64,000 nucleotides of DNA from Sabulitectum sp036743055 (GCA_036743055.1 DAINQE010000004.1:1-64000), one strand, 5' to 3'. Counted from the first letter of the stretch, positions 40,390 through 49,822 are shown. Numbers and translations: made by a program. The notes: generated from the sequence alone by a model not told the origin.

Positions 40390-41120
40390 GACGGTTCTTC
40401 CTCACAGGCGCCACCGGGCGCCTTGGAACCGTTATCAGATCACTGGCTTCTGAAAACTGGGAGATACTGGCGGAACGGACCGACCTCAGGTCATCCCCGC
40501 CGGAAAGTGTTTTTCCCGGGGAAACTGATCACTGCATAAACTGCGCGGCCCTCTCTTCAAGGGGGGGCTGCGCAGCTGATCCCTTCTCTGCATTCGCGCT
40601 GAATGCCCGTTGGCCCGCCAGGCTTGCCTCTTACTGCAGGGAACACGGGAAAAGACTGATACACTTATCCACCGACCTGGTCTACTCAGGGGGAATACCG
40701 CCATACACCGAGACTTCCCCGGCTGTGCCCAAATCGTTGTATGGCTGGACGAAGCTGCTGGGGGACAGAGCAGTGCTGCGGCTGAACCCGGAAGCTCTTG
40801 TGGCGAGAACCTCCGTTCTGGTGGGCATAGCGGGGGCGAAAAACCCCACTTTCTCAGAGGACATCATCGAAGGCCGCGCAACCACCTTCCATGTGGACTG
40901 CTTTCGCAACCACACGGACATTCGCCTCCTCGCCGGTTTCCTTCTCACCGAGCTGACCTCCTCCCGTTCCGGCCTGATCCTTGCCGCAGCCCCCTACTCC
41001 ATGAGCCGCGCCGCATATGCCAGCTCGATCCTGGGCTGCGACATCAAAATGATCCCCGCACCCCCCCACCTCTCCGGCGACCTTACCCTCCGGCCGTCCG
41101 CAAGTTTGACAAATAACTGA
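40386..41120 (+). CDS. RmlD-like NAD(P)-dependent sugar reductase/epimerase
   Basis: 244 residues: Rossmann motif LTGATGRLG, HLSTDLVYSGGIPPYTETS and the catalytic YGWTKLLGD (Y-x-x-x-K). This is the extended short-chain dehydrogenase type of dTDP-4-dehydrorhamnose reductase, about 40 residues shorter than usual. It probably serves surface-sugar synthesis together with the GT2 and carbamoyltransferase. Its last codons contain the left copy of the inverted repeat that frames the RAYT transposase, so the native C-terminus may have been altered by insertion. Confidence 0.82.
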   Translation: MRRFFLTGATGRLGTVIRSLASENWEILAERTDLRSSPPESVFPGETDHCINCAALSSRGGCAADPFSAFALNARWPARLASYCREHGKRLIHLSTDLVYSGGIPPYTETSPAVPKSLYGWTKLLGDRAVLRLNPEALVARTSVLVGIAGAKNPTFSEDIIEGRATTFHVDCFRNHTDIRLLAGFLLTELTSSRSGLILAAAPYSMSRAAYASSILGCDIKMIPAPPHLSGDLTLRPSASLTNN

Positions 41121-42155
41121 TCCTGGCGGTAACTCCAGACAGAGAGTCAAACTTGAGGGGAGGAAGTATGCCGTACGGAAGAAGGTACGATTGGCCGGGA
41201 GCCCTTCACCACGTGATGTCCCGCGGGGTAAACGGAATGCCCATCTTCATGAACACATATCACAAATGGAACTTTATCCAGGTGCTCGACGAATATCTGC
41301 CCGGCTCCGGCCTTCGGGTACATGCCTGGGCAGTCATGGACAACCATTTTCATCTGCTTACGGAAACAGGCCAGGTGCCTTTGTCGCTGGTTATGCACAG
41401 GGTTCTAACGAAGTGGGCCACCAGGTACAACGAGATAGAAAAACGGCGTGGCAGAGTATTCCAGGGGAGGTACAGATCCCTGCTGATAGACGATGAGAAG
41501 TATTTCTTCACCGTTGCGGCATACATAAATTCCAATCCGCTCAGGGCCGGGTGCGTATCCGGGGATGATGAACTCGAAGATTACCCTTTCTGCGGGCATT
41601 CATTCCGTTCCCGCGGCCGATCCTGGGAGCGGTCACCTGCGGAAGCGGAACTGGTCAGATACATGAACGCGCTGGAGAAGGTATCAAAAGACGGCTTCGA
41701 TCCCTTTGAGAAAATCACCTCGGCAGGGCTGAAAGGCGTTTCATCGTCCCCGAAAAAAAGCATCACCGAGAGAAAGGCTTTCTTCCACGGAGATACGACC
41801 TATGCCGCAGATGTTCTCAGGAACGGCGGTGCGAGAAGGCTGAGCCCAGTGAGGGCGCGGTTCAATCAGCACCGCAAGTCCGTTGCCGCCCTCAGGGAAG
41901 TCTGCAGGAAACACAGCTTGACCGAAGAGATACTCAGGGGCTCTTCAAGGGTCAAGAGGGTATGTCAGGCAAGGGAAGAGCTTGTATGCCAACTAATTCT
42001 GACATGCGGGTTCAGCTTCTCGGATGCGGGAAGATTCCTGGGAAGGTCGAGGCAGGCCATCTCCAACACCTTTCATTCAGCCGCGAACCGTATCATGCTT
42101 AATAGCCCACAAGAAGAGAAGTTACAGGTTTTGATTGACAAACTTGCGGGCGGCC
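41092..42155. mobile_element. RAYT (Y1 transposase) unit framed by inverted repeats
   Basis: The left copy at 41092-41112 and the right copy at 42135-42155 are inverted 21-mers with 19 matches (shared core CCGCAAGTTTG). They bracket one transposase gene, giving a unit of about 1.06 kb. Both copies lie in coding sequence: the last codons of the RmlD-like gene and of uvrA. No target duplication is seen, as expected for Y1 elements. That these are the true ends is inference. Confidence 0.5.
41101..41155 (+). repeat. Long inverted repeat in front of the RAYT gene
   Basis: CAAGTTTGAC (41101-41110) and GTCAAACTTG (41146-41155) are perfect 10-bp arms with a 35-base loop, ending 13 bases before the transposase start. 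The same sequence recurs at the far end of the gene (42135-42145). Single-strand hairpins of this kind are what Y1/RAYT enzymes bind. It could also act as a transcription or translation control hairpin. Confidence 0.6.
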
Positions 42156-42178
42156 AGAAGGTATCTGCCGGTGTGTGA
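41168..42178 (+). CDS. REP-associated tyrosine transposase (RAYT, Y1/HUH)
   Basis: 336 residues. N-terminal Y1 domain: PGALHHVMSRG, the HUH motif DNHFHLL (about residue 60), GRVFQGRYRS, and the catalytic Tyr in VAAYINSNPLRAG. The C-terminal 150 residues carry a helical DNA-binding region with DAGRFLGRSRQAISNTFH, a DnaA-like or HTH element found in long RAYTs. Such proteins nick single-stranded DNA hairpins and often act as domesticated genes next to REP sequences. ATG 41168 follows GGGGAGGAAG. The last 57 bases overlap the 3' end of uvrA on the other strand. Confidence 0.9.
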   Translation: MPYGRRYDWPGALHHVMSRGVNGMPIFMNTYHKWNFIQVLDEYLPGSGLRVHAWAVMDNHFHLLTETGQVPLSLVMHRVLTKWATRYNEIEKRRGRVFQGRYRSLLIDDEKYFFTVAAYINSNPLRAGCVSGDDELEDYPFCGHSFRSRGRSWERSPAEAELVRYMNALEKVSKDGFDPFEKITSAGLKGVSSSPKKSITERKAFFHGDTTYAADVLRNGGARRLSPVRARFNQHRKSVAALREVCRKHSLTEEILRGSSRVKRVCQAREELVCQLILTCGFSFSDAGRFLGRSRQAISNTFHSAANRIMLNSPQEEKLQVLIDKLAGGQKVSAGV

Positions 42179-45114
42179 GGTGTCCAGGGTGGAAACATGC
42201 TCCGGGGTGCCGCAAGCGATCACTTCGCCGCCGGCGTCGCCGCCGTCAGGCCCCAGATCTATAACCCAGTCAGCGTTGGCGATAACATCCATGTTGTGTT
42301 CGATGACCACCACGGTGTTACCGGCTCGGACAAGCTTGTCCAGGACCTTGAGCAGCTTGCTGACATCGTGGGGATGGAGTCCTGTGGTGGGCTCGTCGAG
42401 TATGTAGAGGGTGTGTGTGGTGGAAGGGCGGGAAAGCTCCTTCGCCAGCTTAACCCTCTGGGCCTCTCCGCCGGAGAGGGTGGGAGCGGGCTGTCCCAGC
42501 TGTATGTAGCCAAGTCCCACTTCATCTATGACCTTCAGTGTGGAATACACCGAGGGTATCCGCTCGAAGAGATCCATTGCGTTCTCTATGGTAAGGTCAA
42601 GTATCTCCGAAATGCTGTGTTCACGGAACTTGATCTTCAGGGTCTCCCTGTTGAAGCGGTGGCCGCCGCAGGTCTCGCATTCTATGAAAACGTCGGGAAG
42701 GAAGTGCATTTCGATTCGCTTCACGCCTGCGCCCCTGCAGTCTTCGCACCGGCCGCCTTTCACGTTGAAGCTGAACCTTCCCGGCTTGTATCCCCTGATC
42801 CGTGATTCCGGGAGTTCTGCGAAGAGGTTCCTTATGCTGTCGAACACCTTGGTGTATGTGGCAGGGTTCGACCTGGGGGTCCTCCCTATGGGATCCTGTG
42901 AGATGTTGATGACCTTGTCTATGTGCTGGAGGCCCTGGATAGCTTCATAGGGCCCGGGTTTTCTCCTGGACGTTCCCCCTGTGAGCCTGGATACAGCGGG
43001 ATAGAGGGTCTGGCTTATCAGAGAGCTTTTCCCGGAGCCGGAGACACCCGTTACGGCAACGAACCTTCCCAGGGGAATGTCGATGTCAACTGATTTGAGG
43101 TTGTGCAGGCTGGCACNNNNNNNNNNNNNNNNNNNNNNNNNNNNNNNNNNNNNNNNNNNNNNNNNNNNNNNNNNNNNNNNNNNNNNNNNNNNNNNNNNNN
43201 NNNNNNNNNNNNNNNNAACCTTCCCAGGGGAATGTCGATGTCAACTGATTTGAGGTTGTGCAGGCTGGCACCTTTCATCGTTAAGTGCTTAGTCTTGCCT
43301 GTTCTGGGCTCTCCGAGCCTGACTATGGTGCGTCTGCCGGAAAGGTAGGAACCTGTGATGGAGTCCGGATGGGCCATTATCTCTTCCGGGGTTCCCTGGG
43401 CCACCAGTCTGCCTCCATGGGAGCCGGCTCCAGGGCCGAAGTCGACGATATGGTCGGCGGCGAGAAGGGTGTCGGTGTCGTGTTCCACCACTATCACGGT
43501 GTTACCGATGTCCCGCAGGTGCTTAAGGGTTTCCAGGAGTCTGGAGTTGTCCCTGGGATGAAGACCGACAGTGGGTTCGTCAAGCACGTAAAGAACACCG
43601 GTAAGCCCGCTGCCGATCTGGCTGGCAAGCCTTATGCGTTGCGCCTCTCCACCGGAGAGGGATGGAGCGGCGCGGTTCAGGGTGAGGTAATGCAGACCCA
43701 CGTTCCGCAGGAACTCCAGCCGGGATGATATCTCCCTGAGAAGCCTTTCGGCGATGTTCTTCTGGTAATCGGTGAGCTTGACCTTCTCGAAGAACTCCAG
43801 CGCGTCCCCGACTGTCATGTCGGAGACCTCCTGTATCCCCAGACCTCCGATAAGAACGGCCCTTGCCTCCTCCCGGACCCGGGTTCCGTGGCATTTGTCG
43901 CAGGTGTATTTACGGAAGAACTTCTCGTAGTACTTCCGCATATCGTCGCTGCCGGTCTGGTGATAGAGACGCTCTATACGATTGACAACGCCTTCGAAGG
44001 GGCCGTTCCAGGCGCCGGAGGAGTTGGAGGTCTTCCAGTTGATGCTGAATTCCCTGGTACCCGAACCATAGAGGATGGTGTTCCTGGCTTCTTCAGGAAG
44101 CCTCATCCAGGGGGTGTTCAGGTTGAAATCCATCTCCCGGGAGAGGGTTCTCAGGGATGCTGCCACCCATCCCTGGGGTATTCCCCAGGGTACCACCGCG
44201 CCGGCCTTGATTGACATTGCAGGCCTGGGAACCACCAGATCCGGGTCGACCTTAAGCGTGTACCCCAGTCCGGAGCACTCGGGGCACATCCCCACGGGGT
44301 TGTTGAAACTGAAAAGCTGGGGAGACATCTCCGGGAGGCTTATTCCGCAGTGGATACAGGCGTTGTGCTCGCTCATGGTGAGCTCTTCCCCTGAATCAGC
44401 ATCCATAACGGAAATTATTCCCTTACCAAGTCTCGCCGCGGTCTCGATGGAGTCGTTCAGCCTGCTGTCCAGTCCCGGGCCGGTCACCAGCCTGTCGACC
44501 ACGACCGACAGGGTGTTCCTCTTCTTCGGGTCCAGGGTCTTCAGGTTCTCTATCTCCACGACCTCGCCGTTGAGCAGAGCCCTTACGAAGCCCTTTTCCC
44601 TTAGTTCGGCCAGCAGGTCCTGATGGGCTCCCTTCCTGTTGGTCAGTACAGGGGCCGTTATGTATATCCTTTTTCCAGCCGGCATATCCAGGACCGCATC
44701 GGTCATCTGCTGGGTCGTCTGGGTGGTCACTGCCCGTCCGCAGGACGGGCAGTGGGGCTCTCCGGCCCTGGCCCAGAGTACTCTGAGGTAATCGGAAATC
44801 TCCGTTACCGTACCGACGGTTGATCTTGGGTTGTGACTTACTGTCTTCTGTTCTATGGAGATAGCAGGGGAGAGACCGTCGATGGAGTCGAAATCTGGCT
44901 TCTCCATCTGCCCCAGGAACATCCTGGCATAGGAGGAGAGGGATTCTATGTAGCGCCTCTGCCCCTCGGCGTAGAGGGTGTCGAATGCGAAGGAGCTTTT
45001 CCCTGAGCCGGAAACCCCTGAACACACCACCAGCGCGTACTTGGGCATCTCCAGAGAGACCCCCTGCAGGTTGTGTTCCCTGGCTCCCCTGACCGTGATC
45101 TTTTCTCTGGACAT
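42122..45114 (-). CDS. uvrA: Excinuclease ABC subunit A (intact once a false gap is removed)
   Basis: UvrA recognises DNA lesions for nucleotide excision repair. The N-terminal part has GVSGSGKSSFAFDTLYAEGQ, CPSCG, CIHCG/CPECSG, CDKCHGTR, a signature LSGGEAQRIRL and VLDEPTVGLHPRD. The C-terminal part has VSGSGKSSL, IGRTPRSNPATYTKVFDSIR, CEDCRGAG/CETCGG and LSGGEAQRVKL. The record shows a 100-N gap at 43117-43216 with the same 55 bases on both sides. Dropping the Ns and one copy (155 bases) joins the halves in one frame: 945 residues, the normal length. The true start is ATG 45114 (MSREKITVRGAREHN); the frame to 45171 is unneeded. Confidence 0.95.
43062..43271. repeat. False gap: 55-base duplicate on both sides of 100 N
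   Basis: Bases 43062-43116 and 43217-43271 are identical over all 55 positions, with 100 N between. This is what a scaffolder leaves when two contigs that overlap by one k-mer (k = 55) are joined with a fixed gap. Merging them restores the UvrA Walker A region without frameshift. Confidence 0.95.
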
Positions 45115-45379
45115 CTGACTCCCCGGTTGAAACGAGCCATTAATATACACAAAGAGTTTTTCCCCATGCACATGTGTGCCACAATAGCACCTCTGATGGA
45201 GAGGGGCACTTCAAGATATGGTAATGCGAATCGTAACATATTGCGCTGTAATTCAATGCAAAATTGAAACCCTATGGCAAGGCATTTGCTTGATTGCTAT
45301 ACGCATGATGAGTGAACGGCATACGAGCAAATTATACTCATAAAAATAGATGCGAATAGCATAATAAGGAGGTTACAAA
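45115..45379. promoter_or_regulatory. Divergent intergenic region between uvrA and dnaK
   Basis: 265 AT-rich bases. ATGCGAAT occurs twice (about 45224 and 45350). An inverted repeat GCACA-TG-TGTGC lies near 45170. I see no CIRCE operator (TTAGCACTC-N9-GAGTGCTAA) and no clear sigma-32 promoter in front of dnaK. TATACT at 45333-45338 is a possible -10, without a good -35. The dnaK ribosome site AAGGAGG is excellent. Confidence 0.4.
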
Positions 45380-47281
45380 ATGAGCAAGGTGATAGGAATA
45401 GACCTGGGAACCACCAACTCCTGCGTTGCAGTCATGGAGGGCGGCGAACCGGTGGTCATCCCGAACGCCGAGGGCACCAGGACCACCCCATCAGTGGTGG
45501 CATTCAACGACAACGGCGAAAGACACATAGGCGTGGTTGCCCGGAGGCAGGCGGTAGCCAACCCCGGTAAGACCATTTTCTCCATAAAGCGTTTCATGGG
45601 AATGCATTACTCCGAAGCCGAAAAGGAAGCCAAGAGGGTTCCCTTCAAGGTGGTGGAGGGCAAGAACGGCGACGCCTGGGTGGAGGTTTCAGGCAAGAAG
45701 TACTCCCCGCCTGAGATAAGCGCCATGATCCTTCAGAAAATGAAGAAGACGGCAGAGGACTACCTGGGCGAGAAGGTCACCCAGGCGGTGATAACGGTGC
45801 CTGCTTACTTCAATGACAGTCAGCGCCAGGCCACCAAGGATGCCGGAAGGATAGCCGGTCTCGAGGTGCTGAGGATAGTCAACGAGCCCACGGCTGCATC
45901 TCTTGCCTACGGGATGGACAAGGAGAAGGGTAACGCGACAATAGCGGTATACGACCTTGGCGGAGGCACCTTCGACATATCCGTCCTTGAGATCGGTGAC
46001 GGAGTTTTCGAGGTTAAGTCCACCAACGGCGATACTCATCTTGGAGGAGACGACTTCGACCAGGTAGTAATGGACTGGATGGTCTCCGAGTTCAAGAAGC
46101 AGCAGGGGATCGACCTTTCCCAGGATCAGATGGCCATTCAGAGGCTCAAGGAAGCAGCCGAGAAGGCTAAGTGCGAGCTTTCAACCACAATGAGCACCGA
46201 TATAAGCCTTCCCTTCGTAACTGCCGACGCCACTGGCCCCAAGCATCTCAACATGACCCTGTCCAGGGCCAAGTTCGAGCAGCTTGCCGGCGACCTGGTC
46301 CAGAAGACCGTTCAGCCCTGCCTCAACGCTCTGAAGGACGCAAGGGTAAAGCCCGAGGACATCAGCGAAGTCATCCTGGTGGGAGGGATGACCAGGATGC
46401 CCCTGGTTCAGCAGAAGGTTACCGAGATCTTCAAGAAGGAGCCCCACAGGGGAGTGAACCCCGACGAGGTGGTCGCCATCGGTGCCGCCATCCAGGCCGG
46501 AGTGCTCAGCGGAGACATCAAGGATGTCCTTCTTCTGGATGTTACCCCCCTGACCTTGGGCATAGAGACCCTCGGCGCGGTGTTCACCCCGATCATCGAG
46601 AGGAACACAACCGTTCCCACGAAGAAGAGTCAGATCTTCAGCACCGCGGCGGACAACCAGACAAGCGTGGAGATACATGTGCTCCAGGGCGAGAGGAAGA
46701 TGGCCGCGGATAACCGCACACTGGGCAGGTTTACACTGGAAGGCATTCCACCTGCTCCCAGGGGCCTTCCCCAGATCGAGGTGGAGTTCGACATAGACGC
46801 CAACGGAATAGTCCACGTTTCCGCAAAGGACAAGGCAACGGGCAAAGAGCAGAAGATCAGGATAGAATCCTCCAGCGGTCTTTCCGAAGCCGACATCGAG
46901 AAGATGGTCAAGGACGCGGAGGTGCATTCCGCAGAGGACGACAAGCGGAGAGCCGCTGTGGAGACAAGGAACAAGGGCGAGAATCTGGCTTACCAGGTGG
47001 AGAAGCAGATCGCCGAAATGGGAGACAAGCTCGATCCCGCCGACAAGGCGAAGCTGGAGGAAGCGGTTTCCGACACGAGGAAGGCCCTTGAGGGAGAGGA
47101 CGACTCTGTTGTATCCTCCAGTGTGGATGCCCTGGAGAAGACCTGGCAGGAAGTCGGCGCCAGGTTCTACCAGCAGCACGGGCAGCAGCCCGGAGAACAG
47201 CAGCCCGGACCGGACCATGAGGATGACGGCGGAAAAGGCGACGACACAGTGGACGCCGACTTTGAAGTGGTGGATGACTGA
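45380..47281 (+). CDS. dnaK: Chaperone DnaK (Hsp70)
   Basis: 633 residues: GIDLGTTNSCVAVMEGG, ITVPAYFNDSQRQATKDAG, VYDLGGGTFDISVLEIGDG, ILVGGMTRMPLVQQKV, LDVTPLTLGIETLG, and a C-terminal lid ending in a charged tail (EVVDD). Canonical ATP-dependent folding chaperone. It overlaps grpE by one base (TGATG), giving the order dnaK-grpE-dnaJ without hrcA. Confidence 0.98.
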   Translation: MSKVIGIDLGTTNSCVAVMEGGEPVVIPNAEGTRTTPSVVAFNDNGERHIGVVARRQAVANPGKTIFSIKRFMGMHYSEAEKEAKRVPFKVVEGKNGDAWVEVSGKKYSPPEISAMILQKMKKTAEDYLGEKVTQAVITVPAYFNDSQRQATKDAGRIAGLEVLRIVNEPTAASLAYGMDKEKGNATIAVYDLGGGTFDISVLEIGDGVFEVKSTNGDTHLGGDDFDQVVMDWMVSEFKKQQGIDLSQDQMAIQRLKEAAEKAKCELSTTMSTDISLPFVTADATGPKHLNMTLSRAKFEQLAGDLVQKTVQPCLNALKDARVKPEDISEVILVGGMTRMPLVQQKVTEIFKKEPHRGVNPDEVVAIGAAIQAGVLSGDIKDVLLLDVTPLTLGIETLGAVFTPIIERNTTVPTKKSQIFSTAADNQTSVEIHVLQGERKMAADNRTLGRFTLEGIPPAPRGLPQIEVEFDIDANGIVHVSAKDKATGKEQKIRIESSSGLSEADIEKMVKDAEVHSAEDDKRRAAVETRNKGENLAYQVEKQIAEMGDKLDPADKAKLEEAVSDTRKALEGEDDSVVSSSVDALEKTWQEVGARFYQQHGQQPGEQQPGPDHEDDGGKGDDTVDADFEVVDD

Positions 47282-47877
47282 TGAGCGATCCCAGAAGACC
47301 AGGAAACGGCGGATCCAGGAGAAGCGGCAAATCCCGCAGACCAGCCACCGAGCAGGAACCGGCTCCACCTGAGGTGAAGGAAGAACCTGCCCTGGAGGAC
47401 ATACCTTCTGAAGAGCCTGCCGCCCTGAAGGACTACGATGAGCTGATGGAAAAATTCCAGCGCCTTGCCGCTGAGTTCGACAACTACAGGAAAAGGCAGG
47501 CAAGGGATTTCAACAGGCTCATCGAGCAGGGAAGAAAGAAGCTGGTGGAGGAGCTGCTCATCGTACTGGACAACTTCGACAGGGCCAGGGCCACCGCCCA
47601 GGGTGAGCACTCCGACAAGGAGATAGTGGACGGCATCATGCAGACATCCGACCAGCTCAGGAACATCCTCAGGAAAGAGGGGCTGGAGGAGGTCTCCACG
47701 GAACCCGGCGACCACTTCGACCCCAATGTTCATGAAGCCATGTTCGCCGAGGACATGGAGGAGGGCGACTTCGACGTGGTCCTGGAGGTATACCAGAAGG
47801 CGTACAGGTTCGGACAGGACCTTCTCAGACCAGCACGGGTGAAGGTCGGAAGGGCGCCGGGAAGGAATGGGGGTTGA
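47281..47877 (+). CDS. grpE: GrpE nucleotide exchange factor
   Basis: 198 residues: a charged N-terminus (about 1-50), a long coiled coil (YDELMEKFQRLAAEFDNYRKRQ), and the C-terminal beta domain with HEAMF and VLEVYQKAYRFGQDLLRPARVKV. It releases ADP from DnaK. Directly coupled to dnaK by a one-base overlap, and 6 bases from dnaJ. Confidence 0.95.
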   Translation: MSDPRRPGNGGSRRSGKSRRPATEQEPAPPEVKEEPALEDIPSEEPAALKDYDELMEKFQRLAAEFDNYRKRQARDFNRLIEQGRKKLVEELLIVLDNFDRARATAQGEHSDKEIVDGIMQTSDQLRNILRKEGLEEVSTEPGDHFDPNVHEAMFAEDMEEGDFDVVLEVYQKAYRFGQDLLRPARVKVGRAPGRNGG

Positions 47878-47883
47878 TGTTAG

Positions 47884-48879
47884 TTGAACAAAGACCTTTA
47901 CGAGATCCTGGGCGTCGGGGAGAAAGCAACCGCTGAGGAACTGAGGAAAGCTTACCGGGATCTGGCAAAGAAATACCATCCGGACGCCAATCGTGGCGAC
48001 AAGGATGCGGAAGAGCGTTTCAAGGCCATATCCGACGCCTACGACATACTGGGGAACCCGGAGAAACGAGAGAAGTATGACCAGATGCGCCGGGGGGGGC
48101 ATGATCCCTTCGCCGGAGCCGCCGGCACCGAGGGATTCTCCGACCTGAGCGATATCCTCAGGTCCATGTTCGGCGGATCGATGGATCCCTTCGGGGGCAG
48201 GTCTTCAGCCCCGGCGGCAACCGCCGTGGAGGTGGAGATACCCTTCGTGACCGCCGCGCGGGGCGGTACCATCGAGAAGATGATAACCCTTCCTTCCAGG
48301 TGTTCCCAGTGCGGAGGCGCCGGAGGGAGCGGAAGGGAGACATGCGCGAGCTGCGGAGGATCCGGCAGGGTCTCCTCCGGAGGTGGCTTCTTCTCCACTG
48401 TTCATCCCTGCGCGAATTGCGGCGGCAGGGGTTACACACTGAAGAGCATCTGCTCCGCTTGCGGTGGAAAAGGAACCATACAGCAAAGGGAGAAGGTTTC
48501 CCTGGGGATACCGCCGGGTTCCTCTGATGGAACGGTTCTTCGGGCCAGCATCAACGGCTCGGAGGTGCATGTTCACCTTCGCGTGAAGCCGGATCGCTTC
48601 TTCAGAAGGCAGGGCAGGGACATACTGTGCAGCGTAACGGTGACGGCCCCCCAGGCAGTGCTAGGGGCATCGCTCATGGTCAGGACGCTGGACGGGAAGG
48701 TCAAGCTCAAGGTCCCCCCGGGCACCCAGCCGGGTTCGGTCCTCAGGCTCAGGGGAAAGGGAATTACGCATAACGGCATAACGGGAGATCAGCTTGTTAC
48801 GGTGGAGGTTAAGCTTCCCGCCAAGCTGACCGAATCCCAGAGGAAGCTATGGGAAAAAGTCAGGGAGAGCAGCTCCTGA
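47884..48879 (+). CDS. dnaJ: Chaperone DnaJ (Hsp40), compact form
   Basis: 331 residues: J domain with HPD (KKYHPDANRG), a short G/F linker (GGSMDPFGG), a zinc-binding region with four Cys pairs (CSQCGGAG, CASCGGSG, CANCGGRG, CSACGGKG), and the C-terminal substrate-binding domains. About 40-50 residues shorter than E. coli DnaJ, mainly in the linker. It starts with TTG at 47884; no ATG fits the J domain. Third gene of the dnaK operon. Confidence 0.94.
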   Translation: MNKDLYEILGVGEKATAEELRKAYRDLAKKYHPDANRGDKDAEERFKAISDAYDILGNPEKREKYDQMRRGGHDPFAGAAGTEGFSDLSDILRSMFGGSMDPFGGRSSAPAATAVEVEIPFVTAARGGTIEKMITLPSRCSQCGGAGGSGRETCASCGGSGRVSSGGGFFSTVHPCANCGGRGYTLKSICSACGGKGTIQQREKVSLGIPPGSSDGTVLRASINGSEVHVHLRVKPDRFFRRQGRDILCSVTVTAPQAVLGASLMVRTLDGKVKLKVPPGTQPGSVLRLRGKGITHNGITGDQLVTVEVKLPAKLTESQRKLWEKVRESSS

Positions 48880-48898
48880 CGGACAGGGAGAGAACACC

Positions 48899-49078
48899 AT
48901 GAACTATTCGTACCTGATCCTTGTGGCGGCCGGCCTGGTCATGGCCATTACCGGCTTCGTGAGAAACGGCAGGACCGAAGGAACCGCCCTGGGCCCGGCG
49001 CTTCTCTTCCTGCTTGGGATAATGTCCCTTACCCTGGGGATACTCCTCACAAGCGTACCCGGCTTTTTCAAGGGCTAG
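48899..49078 (+). CDS. Small two-helix membrane protein, 59 residues
   Basis: ATG 48899, ribosome site GGGAGAG, stop TAG 49076-49078. It reads MNYSYLILVAAGLVMAITGF, then a loop with RNGRTEGTALGP, and a second hydrophobic stretch ending GFFKG. Two membrane helices with a basic loop. It starts 20 bases after dnaJ and so probably belongs to the chaperone operon. No family recognised; codon use fits the neighbours. Confidence 0.6.
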   Translation: MNYSYLILVAAGLVMAITGFVRNGRTEGTALGPALLFLLGIMSLTLGILLTSVPGFFKG

Positions 49079-49084
49079 GGAGGG

Positions 49085-49822
49085 TCACTCCGCGAAGCCA
49101 AGCCTCTTGAGCTTGATGTGGAATGAGTCGAGGAGGGGGTCGTTAGGGTAGTTCTTAACCGCCTCGGTGACCATTTTCCCCGCTTCCTCGAACTTTTCTT
49201 CCTTCACGGCCGCTCGTATCCTGTCGGCCCAGAGCATGGCACCGCTCTCTGGAACCCGGGGTTCTTCCTCCGGGGTCTCTGTCATTGAAGGTTCTTCCGT
49301 TACTTCCAGTCTCGAAAGAAGATCGTCAAGACCCGGGGCTTCGGGCATGAATTCGAAAGCTTTGCGGGAAGCTGCAACCGCCTTCCTGTGATCGCCTTCT
49401 TCAAGCTTCTTGAGCCCGATCTTGACCAGGTTCCCGGCCCTGATGCGGTTCTTCAGGCTTTCCAGTTTCTCCTCTACGGAGGGTTCATCAGGGAAGAGCT
49501 GCTGAGCTTTCTTCAGATAAGCCAGTGCCTTTGCGTCATTGCCCTGCTCCAGGGCCTGGTCGGAAAGCATGAAAGCTTTTTCGAGTTTTGGATCCATATC
49601 CTCGGTGCTGTTCCTTTCAGCTTTGGGTTGAGCGGGCCTGCGGCCGGGCTGTTCGGTGACGTTCTTCGACCTTTCCAGATTGAGGATCACCTCGGTTATC
49701 ACCATTTCTCCGGGGTCGGCTTCCAGAGCTTTTCTCACGCAGTTTAAAGCGTCTTCCCTGCGGTCCTGATCCAGGTAATCCCTGGCCTGCAGCAGCAGAT
49801 CCTCGACCCTGTTCTTTGTCAT
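49085..49822 (-). CDS. TPR-repeat protein
   Basis: 245 residues with three or four TPR-like units: DYLDQDRREDALNCVRKALEADP, DQALEQGNDAKALAYLKKAQ, and IGLKKLEEGDHRKAVAASRKA, joined by acidic Pro/Glu-rich linkers. No signal peptide, so cytoplasmic. It probably serves as a protein-binding scaffold; partner unknown. It converges with the 59-residue membrane gene, 6 bases apart. Confidence 0.8.
   Translation of the reverse strand: MTKNRVEDLLLQARDYLDQDRREDALNCVRKALEADPGEMVITEVILNLERSKNVTEQPGRRPAQPKAERNSTEDMDPKLEKAFMLSDQALEQGNDAKALAYLKKAQQLFPDEPSVEEKLESLKNRIRAGNLVKIGLKKLEEGDHRKAVAASRKAFEFMPEAPGLDDLLSRLEVTEEPSMTETPEEEPRVPESGAMLWADRIRAAVKEEKFEEAGKMVTEAVKNYPNDPLLDSFHIKLKRLGFAE

Noticed and set aside
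42122..45171. uvrA as a frameshifted pseudogene or two genes
   Set aside because: The break coincides with 100 N and a 55-base duplicate; removing both restores a single full-length frame.
45160..45185. Sigma-54 (-24/-12) promoter for uvrA on the minus strand
   Set aside because: TGGCAC and TGC are present but two bases too close together (10 instead of 12 between the GG and GC pairs).
45115..45379. CIRCE operator before dnaK
   Set aside because: The partial GCAC/GTGC and CCTCT/AGAGG inverted repeats do not match TTAGCACTC-N9-GAGTGCTAA.
46181..47503. 440-residue minus-strand open frame over dnaK/grpE
   Set aside because: Antisense to highly conserved DnaK; no recognisable protein features.
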